Made by a program: the position numbers and the translations under genes
From: Circinella minor
Taxonomy: Eukaryota; Mucoromycota; Mucoromycetes; Mucorales; Lichtheimiaceae
Reading direction: 5' to 3'
Length of the DNA stretch: 24,441 bases
NCBI GenBank assembly: GCA_016758965.1
Contig: JAEPRB010000410.1
Span: forward strand, 1 to 24,441
Notes under the pieces: generated by a model
The model's input: the letters and a program-made list of their open reading frames with translations, nothing else
Told to the model about the DNA's origin: nothing
Database searches by the model: none
Shown here: piece by piece, positions 1 through 10,452 of the stretch
Position numbering within the stretch: position 1 is the first letter of the stretch
Layout of the letters: every line of letters starts with the position of its first letter

Positions 1-479
1 TATTTTTGAAATTCAAAAGAACAAGGTTTGTGTTTTTTTAAGAAAAGAAGGAAAATAAATAGGTTAAGACTATCCCTGTCGCTGCACATATAGCCACGTG
101 TCACAAACACAGTGTAACAAAAAAAAAATTACATGTATCATCGTAATAAGAAGAGATCAAGTGATCTTGGATGAACAAATATTTGGTACTAATAAACCAC
201 TATTACGTAATCCCGTGGTTAAAGAAAAAAAAAAGATGAACAGCTAAACTCTTTGAGTGTTGTCTTTACACGTATATATTTATCAACATACTCCAGTCAT
301 CATCAACAGCAGCAATACGTACGTACCCAAATTTTAAACATAATCAATCTATCATTAACTTCTAAAAAAAATATTTTTGTTCTATACATCTTATTGAACT
401 TGTTGTTACAAAGTTCTATATCTTGGTATAATCAGTTGCGTAAAAGAATAAGTTCATAATTAAAAATTTTAATAAATTG
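1..479. other. AT-rich non-coding stretch
   Basis: No gene is supported here. The stretch holds A/T homopolymers and several copies of the palindrome TACGTA, including an overlapping pair near 315. The open frame at 253-459 has no recognisable domain and is low in complexity, so it is not called. Confidence 0.5.
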
Positions 480-638
480 TGAATTTGGCCACCCAAAATG
501 ATTATGAGCCATTATATGATACGTATTGGGCCAAAAAATTGTCTTCACGCTGCAAAAATGAGTTACGTATCCAATTTGACATTGGCCCTATGTCAAAAGA
601 GTTCCAGCAATTAATTAATAAAAATGAGTAGGATTTGA
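480..638 (+). pseudogene. Decayed coding fragment, inverted copy at 7851-8013
   Basis: One frame stays open for about 49 codons up to a TAG. It begins with NLATQND and ends with FDIGPMSKEFQQLINKNE. There is no start codon or upstream exon. The same sequence family recurs on the opposite strand at 7851-8013. The best-matching parts are the start (GGYCACCCAAAATGA) and the last 60 bases, where insertions or deletions shift the frame between copies. I do not recognise the family. It reads as the C-terminal end of a repeated, possibly transposon-borne protein. That the sequence is shared is seen directly; its origin is inferred. Confidence 0.45.
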
Positions 639-1853
639 ATGGAACATGATACATGTTATTTATTTTTTACTTTGATGAAAAAAAAAAATCTAACAGTACT
701 ACTAATATATTTCTGTCTATGGTTTTTACTGTCGCAATCTGTACTAAATTGTCGTTAGTAATGCTTCTCGTACCTGTTGCTGTAGTTTTTCGTGACTATT
801 GCTTTACTTTGGACATTTTACACCATCTGCTACACCATCATATTCTTCGTCATCGCTATTACGCTCTTTGGGTAAGTGTATAGAGCATTCTTTTACGGAC
901 GACCCAGGTTATTAACGATAAAATACTCACAATAAATAAAGAAGGTAGAGAGAGAAAGAGAGGAAAAAAGAAAGTTTATAAAGGAACGCTGGAAGGTAAT
1001 ATACGTAGTACGTATTTCTTTTATAGGTCAAATATAACTTTTGCCGCTTCAAAATAAGTTTATTGTTTCTTTGATAAATATACGTATAAAATAAAATAAA
1101 ATAATGATACGTAGCGTAGTTATTATTCTGGACCTTATAAGAAAGTGATGAAAATACATATGATAATTTTCTTTATTCACTTTGAATTATTTGTTTCAGC
1201 TTTTATATAATAATCTCGGTAGTAGGATTATATTTTTGTTCATGCATATGCGCGTTAAATTTTATTCACAGAAATATGATTTTATTCATAATGTTAATAA
1301 AAAGTGTCACTGTTAATTTAACTACCCCTCAAGCCTTTTCCCTGTCCCCAACAGAGTTTTTTTTATATACCTTTTTACCTTTTTGGGTCGTCTCAATCGA
1401 TATGTCTTAACAGAGGCTGGATTATAGGAGACATAATAAAAATCATCAGATTTTAAATGTTAATTTAACTACTGAAATAACTATACGTATGTAGGGATAA
1501 AATAATAATGTGTTTTAAAAAGAAAACTAATTCCCAATGTAAAAGATATATATGTGACAGTTTTGTGTTATCATACTAAAACTAAAATTGGGGCCCTTAG
1601 AATAATCATTGTAATCACTTCATACTGTCGTCTTTTTTATTAATCCTTACAAAATGTTAAACGAACTAAATTACGAAACGTATTATCAAATCTGGCAACT
1701 GAAAAGCAAATCTTTGAAACTCGTGTTCAAGAACGAAATATTCGGAAACTCGATGAAGAAGTAATACTATACTTAACATGAAAAAAAAATCGAATGATAC
1801 ACCATGTATAATTTAAGACGTATCCTAATTAATCCCCATTTAGGGTACCTTTA
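639..1853. other. Gene-poor DNA with a possible minus-strand coding relic
   Basis: No complete gene is seen. On the minus strand at about 930-780 a frame reads with an acidic segment (NSDDEEYDGVADG). It is followed, after a stop and a frame change, by a segment reading EKLQQQVREALLTTI. The two pieces look like protein but are too short to assign. The rest is AT-rich, with several TACGTA palindromes between 1000 and 1490. Confidence 0.3.
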
Positions 1854-1983
1854 ATTTTGCAGTACTTTTTTGCAGTAGTAGTCGGACAATGCTGGAAAAC
1901 ATTCGCACAACTGACTGGATTTACCGAACATTACTAACTATAAAAGATCCTTTGCGGTACTGCTTGCGGCAGTTTGCAATACT
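1854..1983 (+). repeat. Left inverted repeat of the 1.19-kb element
   Basis: This arm pairs with 2954-3040. It contains an additional block of about 42 bases (about 1866-1907) absent from the right arm, so the two arms are no longer symmetrical. Confidence 0.7.
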
Positions 1984-2953
1984 CTTTAAAGTGGTTGTTT
2001 GCAGTAATGAATATTTAATATTAATCTCTTGAATTTTGACCTTTATCAGTTCAGCAAATATACATTATGTATTATGAAGTTACTTTTTTGAAAAATACGA
2101 TCCACTATATACTAAAAAAAGAAAGTGACACATAACCACTAAAATTTTTAGAAGTAATCACGCCTCTTTTTTTTATACTATTGTGATATGCTTACCAGCT
2201 TTAAGACTCTTATTATTATCAAATTAATTAGCTTCTAGAAAAAACACATACACAAATATAGATATAATTGAATACATCTACTATGTACTTTTCTATTCGA
2301 TGTAGACAAAGTATTTCATTAAGCAAAAAGTTTGTTTTCTTATGTTTTTAGAATTCCATTTATTGAAGATGAAATATTCTTGTACAAAAGGAGAAACATG
2401 AGAAAAGAAGTCCAATATCAATGATCTGGTATAACTAATTAAAATCAAAGATTCAAATGGCTTAATAGATAGAGCGTTTACCTAATTCATTGCCTTTTAT
2501 ATTGAATAGTTAAATGATTGAATCCAGTAGAGAGAAATAAGATTTTGCTTTAAAACTTTTTTTTTTTGGCGCTACTTTTGTTTTATGCAACTTTATAAAC
2601 ATTGAGATTCTTTTTCATCATAAATAGCAACATAATTCATTATTTAATTAATAGTAATGTCATTATTGTACTGTATATTTCTCAGTATACGTATTTAAGG
2701 CAATAATATAGTGACTCTAGATTCTAATAACTTGTGAATTAAAATGTATCAAAAGATTAATTTAATTATGTTTTAAAACAAATTGGGAACAAACAAAATA
2801 ATATATATAGTGTACGTACTATTTAGAATCAAACTATTTTAAACCAAGGCGATAGCAAAGAAACACTCTGATCGAAAATGACGATAGAAATTGTTTTTTT
2901 TTTCTTTTTTTGCTTTAGCACATATGTAAACTACCGCAAGAATAGTACTGCTT

Positions 2954-3040
2954 AATACTGCAAACTACTGCAAGGAGTACCGCAAAGGACCTTTTAGAGT
3001 TAGTAATGTTCGGTAAATCCAGTCAGTTGTACTGCAAAAT
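2954..3040 (-). repeat. Right inverted repeat of the 1.19-kb element
   Basis: This is the reverse complement of the left arm core, about 91 percent identical by hand alignment. It ends GTACTGCAAAAT followed by TA. Confidence 0.7.
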
Positions 3041-3539
3041 TACCCCAAGTCCATCACCATATTTCTTTTGTCTCAATAAATTGTAGGATTCAAGTTCAAC
3101 CCCAAATCCTGCTTCAGATTCAAATGCCAAATGTTCAAATACAAAATCATATGATACAAAAAAGAAAAAGAAACAAAGGGTACATTGACACTCGATTAGT
3201 TGTTTATAGTTTATCTATTGGGATTCGTTTCTTATTTTTGTTACTGTCGTTTCAAGTTGGCATGCGACAGTATTATGGTAGTTGGTCTGACCAAGCACAC
3301 TTGGTCATAACTTGGAACAGTTATCTGACAAAATTAAACGTTGATAGTAAAAAAAATTTAAATATTTCTTTTAGTAAGTGAATAAAGCACGCTTTTCTTA
3401 TGAAGCTTCTTTTTGTTCGATTCTGCCTAACAAGGTTTTTTTTTTTGGGGCGAATTGTACTACTAGTTTGAACAAAAAATTATAGTTTTAGACATGACTG
3501 ACAAGTCCCGAGAATCACATATAACAAAATTACATATTA
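3041..3539. other. Possible coding relic beside the 1.19-kb element
   Basis: The segment 3088-3181 reads in one frame as a Ser/Asn/Thr-rich stretch followed by a lysine-rich patch (DTKKKKKQR), a composition typical of protein-coding DNA. The frame then breaks. A second frame, 3124-3381, is open without a recognisable domain. It may be the upstream part of the decayed gene that follows, but nothing in the sequence proves the connection. Confidence 0.25.
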
Positions 3540-5230
3540 CAATGAATAAACTCAAGAAATACAAATACGATAAAATGGTTAAAAAAAACAGTGGCAGGAA
3601 GCCACCAAGAAATTGGACGATTTTGTTAAAAAGGTAATTCATACAGAGAAAAATGGGTTGTGGATGTAGGATGTGAGTGGGGGGGGTGTCTACCGAAACA
3701 ACAGCTGCTATTTATGTTTCTGTGGCGTTGCTGTTGTCGCTACGGGGCTGTACATGCTGTACTGGTGGTAGGATTACTAAGTAGCAATATGTTTTTATTT
3801 TATCTGCAGATCAACTCTTCGTTCCTAGCTAAAAAGTGTTCTCAAGCCATTGACATTAAGAATTTGGGTGCATCAGTAAAAGAAGCAAGCTCAGCTAAAA
3901 AAAACTATACACACAGATGTAAGTTGAGGGAAAAAAAATGGGAATGGGATAAAACTTATTATAAATTAGATATAACACAGATACTTTTTTCTTTTTCTGT
4001 CAAAAGTATGGATTTCCATGCGTACAAACGGCACAACTTCATTAGCAAGTGCTCAAAAATGTCGATAACCACAAAGTTCTGGTCTCCTATCTTTGAAACA
4101 TTCTTTGGCTATGACAACAATTTTTTTTTATCCAGTGGTGCGTACGTATCAATTTGGGTTTATTTTTTGAATCTGGATGGTTTATATTTGTATTTAACTT
4201 AAATATATATCAATAAAAAGGGAGACACACTTTCATTTGATTGTATGAATGAAAACTTACCATTTCGATTGGATATACGGATGATATTGGAAGCTGAAAA
4301 AAAAACAACAGTAGAGGCAGCAACGGCAGAAGTAACCAGCCATTCACAGCCGACTTTATCCAAAATTATATAATGATAAACTCAAATTGGTATTGGCTTC
4401 CAAATGCCCACCTGAATCCATTGTTGAAAAAAGCTTGATCATTTGGATTCTACTATGCTACAGGATTGTTCATATCCCTATTGTACAAGTATTAGGATTA
4501 TCTGTTACCATTCACATATTATCTTTGATTGATAAAAAGCACTACTTGTTATAAAAAGTTACAAAGTTCGCATTCCCTCGTACACTTAAAGATATTCGTA
4601 TGGATGGTATTGACAAGGGTGATGGGTGGATTATATCAATTGAAGGTAAGTATTTACAACATTGTATCTATTTCATTTTTGAAAAAAAAAAAGAGTCTTA
4701 GGAAGAAAATGTACAGTAGACCCCCTGGTTTTTGCATTTTTATAGGTGACAATTCCAATCTATATACTATGTGGGCACCTACTTTTTTTTTTTTATCAAT
4801 GTCTGAACTATACTATAAATTTCTTCCGGTTAATGCAAATTGATAAAATATCGTTTGCAATTTGCGATTTGCAGGGTTTACCAAGTATTTAGTGACACTT
4901 CCTTCAAAAACGTTGCGGAACACGGGGTTTGCAAATTATCGGCAGTGCAAAAAGCGGGGGTCTACTGTATATGGTCAAAAAAAAATGTATAGAAAATGAT
5001 AGAAGATCTTGGTGATGTTCTTAAAGAATGTTCACGGGATACTTCTGATAAGGTTGAACGAATCACAAGTGGTAGAAAAAACAATGTCAAGAAGTTTGAT
5101 ATTGACCAGAATGGATTTCAAAGGTGGATTGTGGGATGGTTCGTTTTCAGACCATAGTAAAGATGACGATAATGAATCCTGTGTTTCTATTAACGAAGTG
5201 TCTGATCATTATAATGATACTTTCTGGTAA
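3540..5230 (+). pseudogene. Decayed multi-exon gene interrupted by a MITE
   Basis: A string of protein-like pieces lies on the + strand, joined only by frame changes, stops or intron-like gaps. In order they are WQEATKKLDDFVKKVI (about 3590-3640); DVGCEWGG (about 3663-3686); INSSFLAKKCSQAIDIKNLG (about 3810-3870), right after a good acceptor (TTATCTGCAG); SITTKFWSPIFETFFGYDN (about 4065-4120); GDTLSFDCMNENLPFRLDIR (about 4222-4281); and a 4374-4646 frame with a single stop, holding VLGLSVTIHILSLIDKKHYL and KFAFPRTLKDIRMDGIDKG. A GTAAGT donor follows at about 4646. After the MITE, 5002-5230 continues with two overlapping frames. I believe it resembles an uncharacterised protein family repeated in Mucorales genomes, but that is from memory and unverified. 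No function is assigned. Confidence 0.5.
4714..4967. mobile_element. pogo/Tigger-like MITE, 254 bp
   Basis: The ends are CAGTAGACCCCC, perfectly inverted for 12 bases, and the match continues through TTTTTGCA to about 22 bases with a one-base gap. The element sits between TA dinucleotides at 4712-4713 and 4968-4969, the expected TA duplication. The CAGTaGACCCCC tip and TA target are typical of pogo/Tigger/Fot1 elements in the Tc1/mariner superfamily. It is far too short for a transposase. It lies just downstream of a GTAAGT donor in the decayed gene at 3540-5230, so it probably landed in an intron or in an already decayed copy. Confidence 0.85.
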
Positions 5231-5637
5231 ATAGTGTGAATCCATGGAAACAGTCAAATGTTATAATTATAGCTCTCCATATTAATATTCAATCATATTA
5301 CATTTTGTTATTTTCGGTTTAGATTTGTACCATGAATATAAAAATCAGCTACGTACTTTATATTATTTGTCAGCTTCTATAGTCGTTGTTATCACTCTAA
5401 ATCATATATTACACTGCACACAACATTTTCATACAATTCAAAAAAAAAATGATAATCCTTTTTTATTTGTAAGCTTTACCTTTGTAACTATTATTAAAAA
5501 GCAACAATTCAAAAAACACTGTACCAACTGAAAAAAACCATAATTCTTCTTTCATTTATATCAAATCCATTCACTGTACATCAATTACACAAGATAAACA
5601 CGCGCTTCGCATACTTAGTACATAATCTCAAAAATTT
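5231..5637. other. AT-rich non-coding stretch
   Basis: Nothing gene-like is seen. The open frame at 5325-5531 is a chance translation of AT-rich DNA. Confidence 0.5.
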
Positions 5638-5639
5638 TA

Positions 5640-5712
5640 CTGTCACCGCTCGCTAGAACGATACAACCCGTCAGACCAAAAGTGTATATATCGTTATAGC
5701 GAGCGGTGACAG
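5640..5712. mobile_element. 73-bp hairpin MITE with TA duplication
   Basis: The tips CTGTCACCGCTCGCTA are perfectly inverted. The arms run to 24 bases with a single mismatch at position 17. About 25 bases separate them. TA lies directly outside both ends (5638-5639 and 5713-5714). The arms are much richer in G+C than the flanks, as expected for an inserted sequence. A single strand could fold into a nearly perfect 24-bp stem. The TA target suggests Tc1/mariner mobilisation, which is inferred. A simple hairpin of other origin is less likely because of the TA on both sides. Confidence 0.75.
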
Positions 5713-5714
5713 TA

Positions 5715-7850
5715 TTTGCATATTTCTTTTCTTTTTTAATTTGTTGGACATGCAACTTTAAAATTTATTTTTTCATAATTAAACAAAAGCTGCTGTTGTA
5801 AATCTTATCCATTATGCTTGAAACAAGCTATATGTCAATATATATATATTCATATGTCCTACATACAAATATACATATGTATATATATATATATATCGTA
5901 GTAAAATAATTTCGTGTTACCTCTTTCCTTTTCAGATACTTCTCGTACGATTATTGTACATTCTAAAGATAAGTTTTTATATTTCTCCCAAATACTTCTT
6001 GCTGGGCATTTTATTACATCATAGCTATTATTATCGTCATCGCCCAAGATGCGTAGCATCATTCTTTACTATTATTATTATTATATTATTAGTATTTTCA
6101 TTGCCAAGCCATGTAGCGACATCATTCTCATTATTATACAAATTATTACATCATATATTTCATCTTAAAATATTTTCCACATAGAATTAGAAAACATATA
6201 AAATATCCCCTTCATCATCCATCAAGAAAAAAATTATCTTTTTTACGTTACGTACTCTTTAATTATTTCTATTTCTATTTCTATTGGCTTGGTATTGATC
6301 CGCTAAAAATATATTCGACATATACAATGACCAATAAATAACTCATGTTCTTTTTCTAGTCTCAAGTCAATATCCATTTTCAATTTTAAAGTACGTACCC
6401 TTGAAATTTGTGGCCATCATTATTAACAAAATTCGTTGGGCTTGAAAAGGATCTGTTATATACAAAAAAAAAGTTGCTTTTCTTTTAGATTATCTTCAGT
6501 AGTGGCTACGAGTATAGTAGTAGCCTTCATGATGTTACTATATAAGAGTTATTTTCGATTACAATAATATATAAGCATATGTTTTATATATAAGTTTTAA
6601 AAATTATATTAAGTGAATGGTCAACAAATTGACCTGCATGTTACTATGAGGGTATCTTTTTTATAAAATGCCAACATAAAAAAAAAAAAAAATAGAGAAT
6701 ACAGATATAACCAGCAATAACAAGCCGATAGCCTGATACTTATAAAAAAAAATATGATGAATAATCATTTTTTTGTTATCACACTTAAGTGGTGCAAGTC
6801 CTATACGTACTTGGTTCATTTTTTAAAATTAGTAGTATGGACAATGGAAGCATTGATTATCTTGAGTTTAAAGAAGTTTGAGTATTGTATTATTAGAGTG
6901 GGGGGGGATATAGATCTAATAACTACTACATGGGTTTATTTTTTCTGAGTAGAGAACTTGTAATTTACGATCATTGCTTAGTCAAATCGGTCAATCGTCC
7001 TTTGTCTAGTTTGCTCTGCAAAGTAATATAGTTCACCTTTTAGTAAATGTGATTAATATAAAAAAAAACAGCATTATGTCCCAATCTCCAGCAACCCCTC
7101 TGTTATTATCTTTTTTAGTTTATTTTTTATATTAGTTTACGCAACCTAGAAAATCAGACCATCAACGACGCGATAATCACTAATCTAGCAGGGTTCACTC
7201 TTAAGGTCCATCAAATCTTAAGTTACTGTGGTCTTCTGGCTTGTCTTAATTGTTTTCCCCATGTTACAACGGTTGGGGTGGTCATTCAACAAAAACAGTA
7301 TTACGCTAGGCTAGTCCAACGCCTAACCAAAAGTTATATTGATGGTTGTAAACATTTATTCAGATAACCACCCTCGCTGCATGTGCAAGCCAAAAAAAAA
7401 AAAAATATCAACTAACTCATACTAAATAAAATAATAATAGGGTGGGGTAAAAAAAAAACATGCAAGTCGGATGAGGATAAATAAGGAATGTTAAAACGAT
7501 CGTAGAAGAACGCCTTTGCTTGTATTGTCTATCCAACCATTTGTTGTCACATCATTTCAGTGGGCCACCAATAAATTCATCTTTTTGAATCTTATATAGA
7601 AAAAAAAAAAAAAGCTTAAAAAATGTCATCAACAAAGATTACTGCCTCTGTAAGTCTCAATACCACATTAGGACGATCGAACTAAAAGAGCACATTTTTG
7701 CAAAGACTTTCAAGTTTGGTTTAAGCAAAAATTGTTGACGCTTTGATATCGTTGTTTGGTACTAGGTGAAAAAAGAATTATGGACCTGGTCAATTTTTCA
7801 GTGCACCTACTATAGTAACTTCCCTATAAAAATATATCAGCCATTTTGTT
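5715..7850. other. 2.1-kb gene-poor AT-rich region
   Basis: No gene is supported. The region contains TA/AT dinucleotide runs (about 5837-5896), ATT trinucleotide runs (about 6068-6090), short CTATTT repeats near 6268 and many A homopolymers. The open frames at 5859-6062 (minus), 5954-6184 and 6754-6948 are low-complexity or lack any family signal. Confidence 0.45.
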
Positions 7851-8013
7851 GAATCCTACTCATTTTTTATTAATAAATTGCTGGAACTCTTTTTGACATA
7901 GGGCCAATATCAAATTGCATAACAATTTTTTATTTTTTGGCCTAATTTCATATGATGTTGCTTCACTTACAAAAAAATCATCGGCTCCTATTTCATTTTG
8001 GGTGACCAAATTT
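7851..8013 (-). pseudogene. Decayed coding fragment, inverted copy of 480-638
   Basis: On the minus strand this reads NLVTQNEIGADDFFVSEATS and continues in frame, ending CQKEFQQFINK before a TAA. Compared with the 480-638 copy, one-base insertions shift the frame before the end (LALCQKEFQQ here, IGPMSKEFQQ there). At least one copy is therefore broken, and the upstream exons are missing. The function is unknown. It lies 174 bases before the F-box gene on the opposite strand. Confidence 0.45.
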
Positions 8014-8187
8014 AATTTACTTTTGTGTGTGTGACAGAAGGAAAAAAAAAAAAGAAAGAGATTGGCAGAACAGAACAAAATAGTTATATATCTTTTTTTT
8101 TTTCTTGTTTCTCATAACAAAAAAAAAGAATATTCCCTTTCTTTTCTTATTATTTTACGTTATACTATTTAACCTACGTACAAAGAC

Positions 8188-10452
8188 ATGTCATTACCCA
8201 TGTCAACCAGCATGGTCAAACGACATGACAGTAATAATAAAATGAATAATAATGTCAATGGATTCATGAATGTTCTTCCATACGATTTGGTTACTACCAT
8301 CTTTTCATACCTTGACCAAAACGATTGTATACAATGTTTGAAAATTTGTAAAACTTGGCGGGACCGTGTTCCAGAATATACAAAAAGTGTTTGGCAAACA
8401 CTAAAATTAAATGGAAGATTCGAAAATACGACAAAAATGAATAAAGCCCAAGGTCGTTTCCTTGGTAACCATGTAAAACATGTACAAGTCATTCATTTCA
8501 TCAAGAATAAAGATAAGAATACTTTTCTTGATGTGATGAAACAAATATTGGATTATGGTTGTCATAAGATTGAAACTCTAGGTAGGGATTAATATATATA
8601 TAAAAAAAAAAAGATACTACTGTTTAGAACCCCCAACAACCAAAAATAACAAGTAGTATGTTACTTGTTATTATTAGATTTCGCATTTTTTGAAACACCA
8701 AATCAAAACGAATTTATCAAAATAATCCTTCAACCATTAGCATCCACATTAACTCATTTAACAATGCGTGAACATTACTCAAATCCAGCATTACTTTATA
8801 TATTATCAACATGTTCAAATCTTACTCATTTTACATATATATCTTCTATAAATGCTAGAATTCAACAAGAAGTAACCGAGAATGAACCATTCATGGTCAA
8901 AGATTCAGTATCAACAACAACAGCAACAACAACAACAAAAATGAAAGAACAATTCGATCATTTAATTTATCTTCATATTGATAGTCCATTCAATAAAATA
9001 TCACGACTACAGCCTATTTTACAAAGATGTCCAAATCTTCAATATTTTATTGGTATGTCTTCTATTACATACGAAATGGGTAAAAAAAACCATCCTATGA
9101 ATCATAGTACATGTTTAACGTTATCTTTTAATGAATTATCATCCTGGTGTCCAAATCTCATTTGCTTCAAAAGTAATGCTAGTTATGAACGACAAAAAAT
9201 AACCAAAGACGACATCATCAACAGTATTATGCTCAACAGTAGTAATAACTATCTTTCCAATCAACAAGAAGAACATCAATATAAATTAAAACATCTTTCA
9301 CTACATGAAAAAATGGGGCAAGATTTAATTGCTCCCTTTTTAACAAAAAGTGGAAATACACTTGAATATTTGTCTCTTTTGGGTTGTCCATTCGAAATAC
9401 CCACTCCATTTTTCGCATGGAAATCTATTTTTCTTTCTCCCTCTTTTCCACAATGTATTCATTTACGAACATTGATATGTGACTCGGTGGCATTCGATTG
9501 TATATCACTCGTCACGCTCCTTAATCAAGCGCCATTGATTGAAACTTTGGAACTCAAAAGACTTCAAGATGTTACCTTCAATTATTCAATTCTTCAATCA
9601 CTTGCTCCATTACACCATTTAAAATATTTATATCTTGAATATATGACGTTTGATAATGATCATGCAGCCGCCCTATTTATTGAACGACTTTGCATATTGG
9701 AAAAACTTGTTGTTCATAGATCAGTCATGACACTCAGGAGATTAAATAATTTTTCTAGTCTAGAACGATTGAAACATTTGGAATTTTTTATTATTGAATG
9801 GGGTCAAGAAGAAGAAGGAGAAGAATATCAGGTGGATTATCAAGAAGAAGAAGAACCAATACCCCACTACTTTATGCCACCTGAATTATTTACACATGTG
9901 GCTTCCTTTGAATTACAACAACATCAGCTTGAATTTGTTCACCTTGAAACTATAAAAGGTATTACCCTCGAACATCTTATTGCCATAGCTGGGATATCCA
10001 CTATAAAACATATCAATGTACAACTGGATCAAGTATTGGATCATGAAAATGAAGAAGAAACATTGATTTTTATTAAAAAACTTCATACAACAACACCCAT
10101 TGAGACATTGGTTTTACGTGATGTTGCTTATCTACCACCTTATTCAGTTATTTTAGCATTAAGCCAATTACCGTTCTTAAAAGAAATTTATCTAGAATCA
10201 CCTACTATGTTTCTTCCGTCACCAAGTCAGGTGGATGAAATAATTGATGTTTCCAGAATTATGCCATTGTTATGTAATAACACATTACAAAGAATTACAC
10301 TTGAAAATGCAGTTGGAAATCGTACTAGACCACGTATGGCTATTGATAATTTAGTATCCGAACATGGATTATCTTGGTATTCAACACAATCTTTTACAAG
10401 AATCAATGATGATGGATTGTATTTGGAAGATGTTAGACTGGAGAGGCAATAG
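8188..10452 (+). CDS. F-box / leucine-rich-repeat-like protein
   Basis: Exons are 8188-8581 and 8678-10452, giving 722 residues. The 96-bp intron starts GTAGGG and ends TTATTAG. It splits a GAT codon, so the junction reads ETLDFAFFE. Residues about 28-68 form an F-box (LPYDLVTTIFSYLDQNDCIQ, then LKICKTWRDR with the usual Trp). The rest is a long region of irregular leucine-rich segments (for example LKYLYLEYMTF, LKHLEFFIIEW), with Thr-rich and Glu-rich insertions. F-box proteins bind Skp1 and bring substrates to SCF ubiquitin ligases, the leucine-rich part usually choosing the substrate; both are family knowledge. The substrate cannot be told. The start is the first Met, about 27 residues before the F-box. 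An AATAAA at 10701-10706 could serve 3' processing. The antisense frame at 8169-8492 is a shadow. Confidence 0.88.

Larger units (their letters stand above)
1854..3040. mobile_element. 1.19-kb element with long inverted repeats, TA-flanked
   Basis: The outer ends are ATTTTGCAGTAC on the left and its exact reverse complement on the right, each bordered by TA (1852-1853 and 3041-3042). Further in, 1907-1983 matches the reverse complement of 2954-3030 at about 70 of 77 positions by eye. The left arm has about 42 extra bases between the tip and this core. GCAGTA/TACTGC hexamers recur in both arms. No transposase frame is present inside, so the element is non-autonomous. A TA target duplication fits the Tc1/mariner/pogo group, but the superfamily is inferred only from that. 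Confidence 0.7.

Noticed and set aside
2459..2525. tRNA-like sequence: TGGCTTAATAGATAGAGC resembles a D-arm/A box, and GATTGAATCC resembles a weak B box.
   Set aside because: The anticodon and acceptor stems do not pair and the T-loop lacks the usual TTCGA, so it is not a functional tRNA. A decayed tRNA or SINE head is possible but unsupported.
4529..4843. Open frame of 104 codons.
   Set aside because: It runs from a decayed exon through an intron-like stretch into the MITE, so it is a chance fusion of unrelated DNA.
7276..7373. Possible 98-bp MITE with GGGTGGTCAT/ATAACCACCC ends and an internal GCTAGGC/GCCTAAC pair.
   Set aside because: Only about ten end bases match, with a mismatch, and no target duplication flanks it.
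8169..8492. Minus-strand open frame of 107 codons over the F-box exon.
   Set aside because: It is the antisense shadow of a well-supported F-box coding exon and has no domain.
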